Positions 43,855 through 55,573 of a stretch of DNA of 64,000 nt are shown one piece after another (position 1 is the stretch's first letter; each line of letters begins with the position of its first letter). The translations under genes were made by a program, and so were the position numbers. Below the pieces are notes generated by a model. That model was not told the DNA's origin. It saw nothing but the letters and a program-made list of their open reading frames with translations, and did no database searches. Source of the stretch: Artocarpus heterophyllus (lineage: Eukaryota > Streptophyta > Magnoliopsida > Rosales > Moraceae); assembly GCA_025403435.1 (NCBI GenBank), contig JAJQZP010000247.1, positions 372,001-436,000 on the forward strand, in the 5' to 3' direction.

Positions 43855-46800
43855 CTTTTTCTGTGGGAAGGTTAGGCACATAAAAAAGAAGTACAAAAAC
43901 TTCCTTCCCTGAGGAGGTAGGTGTGATCTTCTATATCTAGAAATTTGTTTGGTTGAGGAATCTAGTGACATTTAGGTGATAGATTCCGAAGCAACTAATC
44001 GTGTTTGTGTTTCTCTATAGGGGCTTAAAGAAACAAAAAGTCTGCTACATGAAGAATTCATGCTTCGGAAGGGTGATGGATCCTTGGTCTTAGCTAAAGC
44101 AATGGGAGACGTCCATCTGTATTTTGATAATTATATGAATTTAATTTTACAAGATTGTTTTTATATTCCTAAATTTAAAAGGAATTTAACTCTATAGCTT
44201 GTTTATTTAAAGACTTCTATTTGGTTTCTTTCAATAATAAAGTGATGATTTGTAAAAACAAATCTTTTATATGTTCTAGATGGATGTAAAATAATCTATA
44301 TTTTATCAAACCTAAGATGGACTTATTGCTTAACTCTGAGATGCATGATAACAACTCTAAAAGACTTAAAACTTCTCACTCTAATAAGACTTATCTTTGG
44401 CATTTGTGACTTGGCCATATTAACTTGAATAGGATTCAATGGTTAGTAAGAGATGGACCTTTAAGTCCCTTAAAAGTGGAATCTATACCAAGATGTGAAT
44501 CTTCTTTGGAGGGTAAAATGACCAAAAGACTATTCAGGTCTAAGGGCAATAGAGCCGAAGGGATTCTAGAACTTATGCATAGTGATGTTTGGGGATCGAT
44601 GGACATCCAGGCATGAGGAGGGTATGCATGCTTTGTCTCTTTTATTGATGATCACTCAAGGTATGGGTATGTGTACCTATATCACCACAAAAGCAAAACT
44701 TATGCCAAGTTTAGAGAGTTTCAGGCTGAAGTGAAAAAGCAATTGGGTAGACCTATAAAAGCACTTCAATCTGATCGAGGTAGTGAATACCTTTCTAATC
44801 AGTTCTTAGGACACTTATTATAGAATGAGATTGTATCACATTTGACTATGTCGGACACTCTACAGTAGAATGACATAACTGAGAGAAGAAATAGGACTTT
44901 GTTGGACATGGTTAGGTCCATGATGAGTTATTCATCATTGCCTTTGTCCTTATGGAGATATGCACTACAAACCACATGTTATCTTTTGAACAATATGCCT
45001 TCAAAATCGGTTCCTAAAACTCCTCACGAGTTATGAATGGGCAGGAAGACATCCTTAAACCATATTCACATATGGGGATGTCTGGCTCATATCCTGTTTA
45101 GGGATGCAAATAAGTTGGAAACACGTTCGGAGTTTACGTGTTTGTAGGATATCCAAAAGAGAATAAAGGGGGTTATTTTTAAAACCCAAAGGAAAATAAA
45201 GTTGTGGTTTCAAGTAATGCAACTTTCCTTGAGGAGAGTTACATGGATGACTTTAAGCCTCGAAACAAAGTGGTGTTCAAGGAGTTAAGGAGTGATCCGA
45301 TCACTCTAGAGGTTTTAATAGAAACCACTCAATTGGTGTAGAAAAACCAAACGAACCTAAGCAACAACCTAAGGGGCTTCGGTGCAATGGGAGGATCGAG
45401 CGTCAACCCGAGTGATATATGTTCAATGGTGAGGCCTTCTTGGCTGAACCAGTTGAACATAATAGGGATCCTTACACTTATGCAGAGGCTATGGAGGATG
45501 TTGATTCCAAACTCTGGACAGAGGCCATGAACATAGAGATGAAGTCTATGGAGACTAATCGGGTCTAGGAGCTTGTGGCTCTTCCCGAAGAGGTAAAACC
45601 CATAGGGTGTAAATGGATCTACAAGAGGAAGAGAGGAGTGGACGGAAAGGTCGAAACCTTTAAGGCTAGTCTGGTAGCTATAGGATACACGCAAAAGGAA
45701 GAAATCGATTACGAGGAAACCTTTTCACTTGTAGCCATGCTTAAGTCTATCTAGATTCTCTTGTCCATGGCTGCCTGACTCAACTACGAGATTTAGCAGG
45801 TGGATGTCAAGACGGCCTTTCTAAATGGCTATCTTGATGAGTCCATTTATATCGAACGACCAGATGGGTTCAAGGTCAAAGGTCAGAAAGGTAAGGTTTG
45901 TAAGCTGCTACAGTTAATATATGGACTTAAGTAGCCTTCTTGTTCTTGGAACATAAGATTTGATCAAGTGATCAAGACTCATGGGTTCACACAAAATGTG
46001 AACGAACCATATGTGTACAAACACATTAGGGATGGGAAAGTCATTTTCTACTGCTCTATATAGATGACACTCTGCTAATTGGCAATGACGTTGGGCCTTT
46101 GTCATCGGTCAAATTATGTTGACCAAGCAGTTTCACATGAAGGACTTGGATGAGGCTAATTTTGTTCTTGGTATCTAGATCTTTCAGGATAGGATGGACA
46201 AAATGATAGCTTTGTCCCAGGCCGACTACATAGATAAGATTCTTACGAGGTTTTCAAATGCAAGATTCCAAGAAAGGTGGGCAACCATCTAGTTCTGGAA
46301 TTACTCTTTCTAAGAAGGACTCTCCAAAGTTTGAGGAAGAAAGAGAAAATATGAAGAAGGTGTCTTATGCTTCGGCACTAGGTAGTCTTATGTATGCCAT
46401 GCTTTACACATGACTAGATATTTGTTATGCGGTCAGGATTGTAATTCGATTTTAGACGGATCCAAGACTGAACCACTAGGTTGCAATCAAGCATTATTTC
46501 AAGTACCTTAGAAGGACTCGAGGGTATATGCTTGTGCATTCGAGTAAGGACTTAACTCCTTTAGGATACACTAATTTAGATTTCCAATCTTGTCTAGATT
46601 CAAAGAGATTGACTTATGGTTATGTGTTTACTCTAGGCAGCGATGCCATCAGTTGGAGAAGTGTGAGCAATATTGTACTTCAGATTCAACGATGGAGGCC
46701 ACGTATGTGGTAGCTAGTGGTGCTTCGAAAGAAGCAGTGTGGCTCCGAATGTTCCTTGTGGATCTTGAGGTAGTTCCTAGTATAGATAAAGCAGTATCAC

Positions 46801-47058
46801 TGTACAGTGATAACAGTGCGGCAGTAGCTAATGCCAAGGAATCAAGATTTCACAAAAAGAGTAAGCATATTGATTGGAAGTATCATGTGATAAAGGACTT
46901 CATCGAGGGCGGGCATGTCACGGTGTGCAAAATCACGTCAAAGGACAATTTAACTAATCCATTCATGAAGACACTTACTAGGAGAGTCTTGAGAGGCATG
47001 TGGAAGCTATGGGGATGCGAGATTTGTCAAATTTACTCACTTAGTGCAAGTGGGAGAT
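43855..47058 (+). pseudogene. Host copia body: rest of gag and pol
   Basis: It resumes at the zinc knuckle (TTTTTCTGTGGG) right after TSD CTTTT. Protease, integrase (44420-44900), RT (45650-46150, catalytic box frameshifted) and RNase H (46528-47040) are all recognisable but riddled with stops and frameshifts. TAG codons at 44876, 46176 and 46453 fall on the same Gln codons as TAGs in block P copies (39633, 36204, 36480). Polypurine tract CAAGTGGGAGAT at 47047-47058. This is the most decayed copia pol here, in keeping with its role as the older target. Confidence 0.92.
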
Positions 47059-49082
47059 TGTTAGACATGTATGCCCTAAGGAGTAAAAATGTAATATGTT
47101 TTTGGAAATATTTTTATCAATAAAGAATTTATTTATTATTTTTATACCAAATTTAGTCCTCTTTACGTTCATATTTGTTGAATGTATGTTAAACAAACAA
47201 AAGTCTGAGACTGTCGGTCTAAACCTTTAAGAATTGGGCATATGATGGACAAATTATACGGAAGACACGATTCTTAAGATGATGGTCTAAATCATAAGAT
47301 CCACAGTCGAGGGAATAAAGTTGGGCGCTTTATTCATGCGAAGATTGTTATATTGTCTATATCCCTAACGGGAGATGGTTTGTCTTGACCATCAGAGGTG
47401 GACTCCATGAATAGAAACATTGGCACATTGTCATATATGATGATGTGTTGGATCAGGACATAAAGTGAATTGATTTGGATTAATAATTTTGTCTTGGCAA
47501 ATCAATTCACTTTAGACAATCATATGTATTGTATCTTAATCTTGAGATGAATTATGGGCCCATTGTCTTGACTTGTGTCTTTTGATGTACCAAAGGGTGA
47601 CATCTACATTTTAATAGTGGTATGCATGCCGGTACGTTGAAGGCATGACTCTTGATGGCGTAGACCTATAATTCATAGATGTAGAATCCATAGCTCCTCT
47701 TTAGGTGTAGTGACATCCTCTTATATGCATTATGCTGTAATTGGAAAACTGGAGCGCTCAACCATTTGGATACATAGGTGTAACCGAATGGTATACCATC
47801 TTTAGATCGTAAGTTTTCTGATGGTGAGATAATGGAACGTAAAAGAAAAATAATCGAGAAGGTAAGACAGAACTAGTCCTTAAGCTGATTATGGATAATC
47901 CTATGGGGATACGATGCATTATGATGTGTCATGGAGACTTAGCTATACAAGCTTCGTAATTCTATATAGTTCGAGAGTGTAATACTAAGCTTTTAGTGGA
48001 GTAGCGTTAGAGTTGATAATTATGAAATGTATATCTGGAATATTGGGTTTCATAATTATCGGAAGCTTGAACCATATAGGTCCATCAGGTCCCCTTTGCT
48101 AGCTCATAAAAAGTCCTGTAACGATATGGCGCGCTTTTCCAATAATTGGTGACTTGTGTCATATTATCAGATTGGCTGAAATTCAATAGGATCAAATAAT
48201 TTATGTCTGTTTTTCGGTTGAATTAATTTTGTGAATAAATTAATTTAAGATAAACTTGTTGAATCATTGGGATCAAATAATTCATGTCTGTTTATCGGTT
48301 GGATTAATTTTGAATAAACTAATTCAAGACAAACTTGTTGAATTATCGAGAATATTATTTTCCTAGAGATTATCTAGATATGATTGTTTTAATCAGATAA
48401 CTTCTTTATTGGGTTATTTAAATTAAAACTGAGGCTCTATTCTAAGAATCTTGGCTGGGAGATAAAGATTCATAGGGATCATTTATCGAAAGTTCAGTTT
48501 GCCGATAGAGCAAGTTCGGCCTATAGAGCAAGTTCGGCAGCCAATCTGGTAGTTCAGCCTGCCAACTGAGCTTTAAATAAATCATGCATATTCACATAGA
48601 TTTTATCAAATATTGATCTTGATTTGATTTTGATTCAAATTTTCAAGACCTTAACTGATAAGGACTAACTCCTGGGCCCAACCTCTATAGAAAGGGAAGT
48701 AAGACTTATTGTTGTTTAGATCAGTTAAGAAATCTAAAGTGAGACTCTACCAGTGAGACTCTGTAACTCCCTAAGAGCTATTGTTCACACATCACGAACC
48801 ATAGCTTTAGGTTTTTTTCAATTGGTTGAAAGAAAAGTCATTGGGAAAGGCTAAAAAACGTGTGCCCATACGCACTTCGATCGTGGATAGAGAATAGCAA
48901 AGAAGACCGTTGGTTGAGGCTCTTCTGGAACGTTATACTCTTCACGGATTGCAGGAGCTTATTTGTATTTACGATGTTAGTAAGATCTGGTTAATTTATG
49001 CATATAATGTATTAAACTTGTGTTTTGAAAAATACTCCAGTATAAAAATTTTAAAATTCCACTGCGTACTATTTTTCCAACA
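47059..49082 (+). repeat. 3' LTR of host copia, right end of the nest
   Basis: 2024 bp, TGTTAGACATG...TTTCCAACA. Array units are decayed and less regular (48496, 48518, about 48537, 48556). The right flank AAAAA (49083-49087) resembles AGAAA before 6346. Confidence 0.93.
48496..48563 (+). repeat. Decayed phased motif array in right-end LTR
   Basis: Four weak units at 48496, 48518, about 48537 and 48556 (steps 22, 19, 19). Confidence 0.55.
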
Positions 49083-52079
49083 AAAAACATGTAGGGCACT
49101 TTAGGGATGCAATTATGGGGCAATTTTCTTCTGTTTGGAGGCGTTAGAGCCGGAGAGAACATCTCGTTGTCACTCATGTAATGGAGATTTAGCTCAAGTT
49201 GAGATTCAATGCCACTATTGTCAGATAACGAGGGCGGTGGCTGCGCTAGAGTTGGCGGAGGTAGTGAAGGTGAGTGTAGCAACATAGGTGTTTGAAGCGA
49301 TGAGTTTGATGGAGTACTGGTTTGTAATAAGAACAAAAGCTTTTGAAGTGGAAACTGATCGAGATAGCAATTGATAAACCAGCGACAAAAAATACCAAAT
49401 GGAAAACATGGCCTAATTTGAAACGGAACGTTGAAAAATTCTATGCTAAATTCTCAAAATTTGCCTAGTGCATGGATAAGGGGCTATTGGTTAGTGTGAG
49501 ACCTTGACTACTCAAAGCTAGCTAATAACGACATTTCAGAAAAACTTTCAGCGAAAGTTAGGATGGCGTGCATGTGTAATTTTGGTCATACCATTGGTTC
49601 CCAAAATCTCACGTTTTAATCACTCATACCCCACATTTCAATGAATTTCTCTTATTTTCTATCACATAAAGCATCAAATGCGACTGCTTTTTGCTTTTAT
49701 TGTGAGTCAATTGAAGAAGATAAGTAAAAATTTTGACTTTAAGTAACTCCATGAAACCGAATTTTTAGAACATCTTAATATGTCAAAATAATTTAAAATT
49801 TTCCTACAAGACTAAAACTCTTTTGACATATCATCTAAACATTTTCAAAAATAATTTTTTCTTTAAGAGCTTTGAGAACAGGCCCTCAATCTCAAGAGAT
49901 ATAGATAACCCCAAAAAAAAAATTTAATTTTGTCTGCTAGCCCTTAAAACCTCACATATTCTTCAACAAGGAATGCTACTGATCTTCCTCTAGTCTTTAT
50001 CAAAGGATTTTTTTCTTTCAATATTGTATCAACATCAAAATTTCCAAAGTCGTGTTTTGCACAAACTAGATTTGTATGTTTTATTTTGTTACGTAAAATG
50101 AGAAAAGATGTCTTGCTATCTCTGCTTAACTTCTAAACACATAGGGCATATTTGTTTTGTGTATTCATTGAACTTAAAAGACTCAAATATGGATTCGAAT
50201 ATCAAGAATTTTTTGTATACGTATTTGTTTTCACAAAAATGCAAATCAAATAAGTATCAAGAATACAAGTTTTCAGAGTTCTAACTCTCCCTATACTATT
50301 GATACTCAGATATCTTTGCTAGAGTAAAATCTGAAAGTCTCTCTCCTATATTTGAGGGAAAAAAATCATAATTACTTCATTTGATATCCAATTGAGATGA
50401 TTTTTTTTTTATTGTGTTCCTAATGAAGAGATGAATAAATTAAAATTCATATCGTATATTTTTTAGAATCATTAACATTAAGATTTTATTAGATCTTTTA
50501 ATAAATCAAAAACTATTTTTACTATCTCTTCAAATACCAATTTTAATTTTATTCCATACTCAGATTAAAACTTAAATTTACATCCAAACATTAATTTAAA
50601 AAACAATTCAAATCATTAATTCAAATTATACAACTTAAATCAAATCATTAATCCCTGAAATCGTGGGTGCTTGCCAAGTACGTAGATCCACATAAACTAT
50701 TCCAAATTGCGAGACATTTGTCACTTAATGGCGATGGTAACAGGTCATTTTTTGTTTTTTATTCACAATGCTTGCCCAATATAAAAGAAGCAATCCTGTT
50801 ATAGCTGTGGTTTATAACATGTTACTAATAAAATAATAAAATTCATCTAAACAGTATATTATATATTATATTAAGATTTACAATTTTGTAAATAATAAAG
50901 TGATAATTCATAGAATGAAAATGATATTTTATATAAAGTATATAATATACAGTGCATCCTAGTATTCATGTTGTCCAAAAAAAAAAAAGGTGTATCTTCT
51001 TCACAAGTTTTAGTTAATTAGGTGTCCTAGCAGTGACAATGTTTTTTTATTACATCATAATAGGACTTCTCTCATGCTAGAAGAATAAAACCAGCATTTC
51101 TTTTCTTTTCTTTTTTTTTAACATCTTCTGGCCTAAGGCCCTTTTTAGGCACTCCGATGTAACAAATGAATCCATCAGAGCGAATCTTGGATGATTGGAA
51201 GTTATTGAACATAGCCTTAGTCGGCTGGGTTACGAGTGCATTTGAAAGCATCGGATTATCCCTTCAAAAAAAAAAGCATCGGATTAACTCAAAAGGTTTG
51301 ATTCAAACATATATTATTATAGCATCTTCTCAAAGAAAATTTGAATTGCTACGGTGTTAATTCAAATATCAGATGATTAAAAGTTATTGAACATTAGTTT
51401 TAGTCGGTGAGGTTATAAGCCGAATAGATTAAGACTAATGCCAGATCAAACAAAAAGTTTTAGTTCAAAACAGTTTTGCTATCATGATTCCTCTTATAAA
51501 ATGAATTATTATAGTATTTTTAATTTAAATATTTGGTTAGAACTATGTTTCTAAATGCCCCTCTAAGAGCTTCATAATGCAATGCTAAATTAATATGTCA
51601 ATGACAAATTTAACATTTGAATGTAGAAAAATACTCTCCAATACAACGTCATTTTTAATACTATATACTAAACTTTGTGGCAAATTGCTACAAAGTTTAG
51701 TATATTGCAAGTTTGACATTTGATCCCCATTGGTTAGTAGATTGACTTTTTTGCTTTAATATAGCATTTTAAATCGCAATATGTATTGAAACATAAAATA
51801 AAATAACATATTAAATATACTATTTTTATATTTTTGCAGCAAATATAATATTTATATTAGCATTTATATTAAAGATAGTCTAAGCTCAACGACATGTCGC
51901 CCTCTTCGACTTTGTCCCTTGATCCTTCATTACTCAAAGCACATTTTATATTTTTACCTTCTAATGACCATTTTTTATGCAAGTTACAATATCTAGAAAC
52001 CGACCCACCCAACAGTCCTAGTAACACTGCTTTCCTTTGGGCTTAAGAATTATAAAGTAAGAATTTCCACCCAAAAAAA
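49083..52079. other. AT-rich spacer without a supported gene
   Basis: No transposon domain was recognised. A short open frame on the minus strand (49336 to about 49083, Pro/Ser-rich) has no recognised motif and runs into the LTR. Poly-A and poly-T runs are frequent. Two imperfect repeats sit at 51189-51236 and 51372-51419. Confidence 0.6.
51189..51419 (+). repeat. Pair of imperfect direct repeats, about 48 bp each
   Basis: 51189-51236 and 51372-51419 share AGTTATTGAACAT and TAGTCGG in the same order, about 183 bp apart. It could be a tandemly duplicated old transposon fragment; no terminal features were seen. Confidence 0.45.
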
Positions 52080-52593
52080 AAAGAATTATAAAGTTTGAAT
52101 GGTGAAGGAAAAGTCAGCAAAGCCCATACCCCCATTTCTTTCTCCAGTGCAATCAATTGATGAACCACTAACCTCTTTACTTACAATTTTAAAATGAAAA
52201 TGAAATTCTTTAAAGACTAAATAGTTCTTCACATGTTTGGCAAAATGGAACAATAGAGAACTGAGAAGCTTTGGATCACAAAGCATAGCAAAACCGCTAA
52301 ACCTAACGGATTAACAGAGTGTGGGATAATGCCAGTCATAAAAAAATTTTCATCAAACTTGGAGCAGTTGATGGAAGATCTATGTCCTAACAAATAAGAA
52401 ATAGAAAAGCAGAAAGAATTAAACATGTACATCGAAAAGCAACCAATGACCCGGAAACTCTCCGGGCCACATAGTGAAATTGGGCTCGAAACAGATTGAG
52501 GAAACACCATTTAACATTTAACATGCAGATACAGAATTTGACCAATCAGCTAGTCAGCTTCATTCTATTTCAATGAATTACCCCGTCCTTGTT
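52080..52593 (-). other. Possible 3' UTR of a disrupted host gene
   Basis: It lies directly downstream, on the minus strand, of the predicted stop codon at 52596-52594. It is non-coding, of mixed composition and free of repeat signatures. The assignment depends on the terminal-exon call and is inference. Confidence 0.3.
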
Positions 52594-52626
52594 TCACCGG
52601 TTTCGGCGCCATTCCGGAATGAACTC
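52594..52626 (-). CDS. Predicted end of host terminal exon (stop side)
   Basis: On the minus strand, GAGTTC ATT CCG GAA TGG CGC CGA AAC CGG TGA encodes EFIPEWRRNR and a stop. The GAGTT here is the TSD of the chromovirus. Joining this side to the minus-strand sequence at 61678-61730, across the insertion, gives an uninterrupted frame (KINEAPNTISDSEF...). GC content rises here relative to the flanks. No family was recognised. An alternative frame through the same bases (acceptor near 61688) cannot be excluded. Confidence 0.35.
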   Translation of the reverse strand, partial: EFIPEWRRNR

Positions 52627-54778
52627 TGTAACGTCCCGAAATTTATTTAATATTAATGCAATGTAAATGATGAATTAGTGTGCCATAATTAAAGTTTTAA
52701 CTTTAATTAGATTATTTGGTTGGATTTTTAGTTTTTGATTGTTTTGTTAAATTGATGTGTTCAAAAGATTCCTTGTTGATTTAAAATGATGTTTTGAGTT
52801 TTAAAACACAACAATTTGTAAAATGTTAAAAATACTCCGTTTTACAAAACTGTGGGCGGCACATGGTTTTCGCACAGTAAAACCGCCCACCGATTTTCTC
52901 TATTTATTTTCCTTTCCTCTCTCTCTCTCCTCACTTCCACGCCCATCTCTCTCTCTCTTCCCTCTCTCTCTCGGCAGCTCACTCTCTCTCAATCTCTCTC
53001 TCAAATTTTTGAAAACCGCATTCGAATCCAAGCTTCGGGACAGCAAGGAGGAAGCTCGGGGACGTGATTCGGCGACCGAGAACGCGGATTGAAGCTTCGA
53101 TTCGAGGTTAGATTCGAAATTTCTAAACTTTTTCAAAATTTTTAATTTTGTGTGTTTTTGAAATCTAAGTTTGTTTAAGCTTAGAAAACCGTGGATTTGT
53201 GTTAAATGAGCTTAGAACAACTAGAATCTAAACCTAGATTGAAGAAAACGGATTGGATTCAAGATTTTTATTTTTCTCCTCTTTTTCTCATTTTCGGATT
53301 TTTGAAGATTTTGAGTTCAAATGTTGTTTAAATGATTCCAAACATGTTTTAGAATGTTTTTCTATCAACTATAGTTATTTTTCATGCCTGGGAACTGAGA
53401 AAAACAGGTTGGAATTCAGATTTGGATTTTGGGGATCGAGAAACCCGTGGCTGGGATTTCTGGATTTTCCCAGTTCGGCAGGCCGAAGTTCATGTTCGGC
53501 AGGCCGGAGTGATGATCGGCAGGCCGGTGTTCTTCCGACCGGCAGGCCGAATCTGGGGAAATGTTCGGCAGGCCGAACCTTGTTTCCGGCAGGCCGAACT
53601 GTACAGTTCGGCAGGCCGAAGCAGGGCGTCCGGCAGGCCGACCGAGGCATGGAAAAATTTTGTGATTTTTACCCGATTTCATTGTTTTGAACCCTGATTT
53701 AAATCCCAACCTTATAGGATGATTTTAATGATACAAATGGCACACTAGGACATCATGAAATGATTTGGTAACATAGAATGTTTCGAACTAGATATTGATC
53801 GACTTAGTTTGTATCTAGGACTGTTCGTGGTTCCGTGGAGCTAACGTATAGCGGATCGGGATTACGGTGTGGGGTACCGGCACGAGTACTGAGGTAGGAC
53901 TTCTATCCTATTTCTTTGGTAGCCTGGTTTTGAAATGATTTGGCCTTGAAAATGATTTCTATCAAAATGTTTTCAACGGTTGTTTGAAAATGATTTTACC
54001 GGTTATATTTTTATATACCGTGACATGAAATGAATTTCATAATGAATGTAATTGACAACACTCGGTAATTGGGTTTTGAATGATAATGATAATAACCACA
54101 TGGGCATGATGCCATATCAGAGATCGGGTCGTGATCGACCTTGGGGGCAGGTCCCGAAACCCAGCTGGGCCACTACGGTGGTGATATCATGGTTTGCCTA
54201 GGTAATGTAAACTGGTGTTTTGATTTGACGAGTAGACTGTTCTGTGTCAGAACGGTTCTACTCAATTTATTTATTTATTTATTCAAGTTTCTTTCTGTAT
54301 AACTCCTGATAATGTTATGTTTCTTTGCATTAAATTATTTTATAAAACTTAGTCCTACTGAGCCTTTCGCTCACGTTTTATCTGTTTTAAATTCCCCCCC
54401 TTCTAGGTGGTTTCCCATTTAGGTTTGGAGAAGATTCTTCGGACCGAACTCAGGAGCAATAGGAGAATTTGTTTACATTCTGTATTTGTTAATCAAGGCA
54501 TGTAAGACTTAACTTTATTTGTACTTGGACTGTAATTGTATTTGTGATATTGTCAGATCCATGTGTGTGCACAAGTTGTGGGTTGTGGAACCCATATTCG
54601 CGGTTTTTATTCAATTGTTGTTATTTGTTTAATGATTTTAAATTCTTTATAAAATGTGGTGGAAATTTTTCTTTATTTCTTACTTAATTGGATTTTTAAA
54701 CCCTTAATTTCAATTAAACTCTCTTTTAATTAATCTAAATATTCCGTCACGTCACCTCCCGTACTCCGGGGCGTGACA
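52627..54778 (+). repeat. 5' LTR of the young chromovirus
   Basis: TGTAACGTCCCGAAA...CGTGACA. It contains a CT-rich block (about 52916-52998), a GAGGTTAG site at 53104, the eight-unit phased array at 53477-53639 and the ACTGAGCCTTTCGCTCAC block near 54357. Confidence 0.97.
53477..53639 (+). repeat. Eight-unit phased GGCAGGCC array in chromovirus 5' LTR
   Basis: All eight octamers are exact GGCAGGCC, starting at 53477, 53498, 53518, 53541, 53567, 53588, 53610 and 53632. Steps are 21, 20, 23, 26, 21, 22 and 22 bp (mean 22.1). Several units extend to the full dyad TTCGGCAGGCCGAA. The spacer sequences differ from unit to unit, so this is not a simple tandem repeat. Confidence 0.97.
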
Positions 54779-54781
54779 GAA

Positions 54782-54793
54782 TGGTATCAGAGC
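54782..54793 (+). promoter_or_regulatory. Primer-binding site of the chromovirus
   Basis: TGGTATCAGAGC, three bases after the LTR end; initiator tRNA-Met type. Confidence 0.93.
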
Positions 54794-54883
54794 TCAAGGT
54801 TATGAACCTTGGGAATTGTGCACACATAGGTTTGACAATGAAATACCTCTGACAGTCCAAATTTTGTTTTCAGAAGTGAGAGA

Positions 54884-55573
54884 ATGGCACCTAGACGTCG
54901 TTCGACAGCTGACGCCGAGTTCGGAAATGATGAGGGCCTGATGAGGTCTATGATTGCGGCTTTCCGGCAGATGGTAGCCAGGACTAGACCAGAAGACTCC
55001 AGTGTTGGTAGTCGGCATGCTTACTTTAAGGAATTTCGGCGGGCGTCTATTTCGACTTTTGATGGCAATGGGGATCCGCAGATAGCAGAGTATTGGTTGG
55101 ATTCGATCTTGAAGCATCTTGATACTCTTGGTGTGCCTGAGGAGTATCGTGTGGAATTCGCGGCGTATAAGCTCGAGGGTGGCGCTAACACCTGGTGGAA
55201 ACAAACTAAGCGTCTGGAGCGCGGTGGCGATATCGGTTGGGACAAGTTCGAGGATCTGTTCTATGATCGGTATTTTCCGCAGGGATATAGAGATCAGAAA
55301 GCAGCTGAGTTTTATAGATTGCAGCAGGGTGATATGTCAGTTCGGGAGTACGAGGCAAAGTTTAGCGAATTGGCTAGGTTTGCTCCATCAGCTGTGGCAT
55401 CGGAGCGCGAGAAATGCATCAAGTTCCAGGAAGGACTCAAGGCTCCTATTCGACGGCAGTTGGTTGCTCTACGGCTTAGGAGTTTCGAAGAGCTTGTGTC
55501 GTCGGTGATCTCCGTGGAGAATGATTACGTGCAGTATTGTGAGGACCGAGCCAAGGCTTCAGGAGGACCGTAG
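54884..55573 (+). CDS. Chromovirus gag (capsid part), ended by an in-frame TAG
   Basis: 229 residues from ATG 54884 (MAPRRRSTADAEFGND). It contains the plant gypsy capsid pattern: FDGNGDPQIAEYWLDSI, YKLEGGANTWWKQT, YFPQGYRDQKAAEFYRLQQG, then the FQEGLKAPIRRQLV region. The frame stops at TAG 55571-55573 and continues open in the same frame through the zinc knuckle into pol. The TAG is therefore a point interruption inside gag, not a gag-pol boundary. It could be a C-to-T change at a CAG codon; no sister copy is present to confirm this. Confidence 0.93.
   Translation: MAPRRRSTADAEFGNDEGLMRSMIAAFRQMVARTRPEDSSVGSRHAYFKEFRRASISTFDGNGDPQIAEYWLDSILKHLDTLGVPEEYRVEFAAYKLEGGANTWWKQTKRLERGGDIGWDKFEDLFYDRYFPQGYRDQKAAEFYRLQQGDMSVREYEAKFSELARFAPSAVASEREKCIKFQEGLKAPIRRQLVALRLRSFEELVSSVISVENDYVQYCEDRAKASGGP

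Larger units (their letters stand above)
6346..49082 (+). mobile_element. Composite Ty1/copia nest
   Basis: The outer boundaries are a copia LTR start at 6346 (first T mutated to A) and a copia LTR end at 49082. The flanks AGAAA (6341-6345) and AAAAA (49083-49087) match at 4 of 5 bases, a weak, low-complexity TSD. Between them lie an older plus-strand lineage with three LTRs and the two inserted blocks, M and P. Reading outward, the order of events is: old copia tandem, then blocks M and P inserted into its gag. Confidence 0.7.

Noticed and set aside
48977..49336. 119-codon Pro/Ser-rich frame on the minus strand
   Set aside because: It crosses the LTR/flank boundary at 49082, so at least its end is chimeric. 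No motif or codon signal supports it.
52823..53136. Ser/Leu-rich and Arg/Glu-rich frames in the chromovirus LTR
   Set aside because: They come from the CT-rich tract read on both strands and are duplicated in the 3' LTR only because the LTRs are duplicates.
53477..53639. CRISPR-like appearance of short repeats with unique spacers
   Set aside because: The repeat is 8-14 bp with 7-13 bp spacers inside a plant LTR and there are no cas genes. It is not a CRISPR array.
53375..53709. Overlapping frames of 91-145 codons with repeated GLPN, RPAE and SAGR words
   Set aside because: They are translations of the phased DNA array in different frames. A 22-bp step rotates the reading frame each unit, so a protein repeat is not what is conserved.
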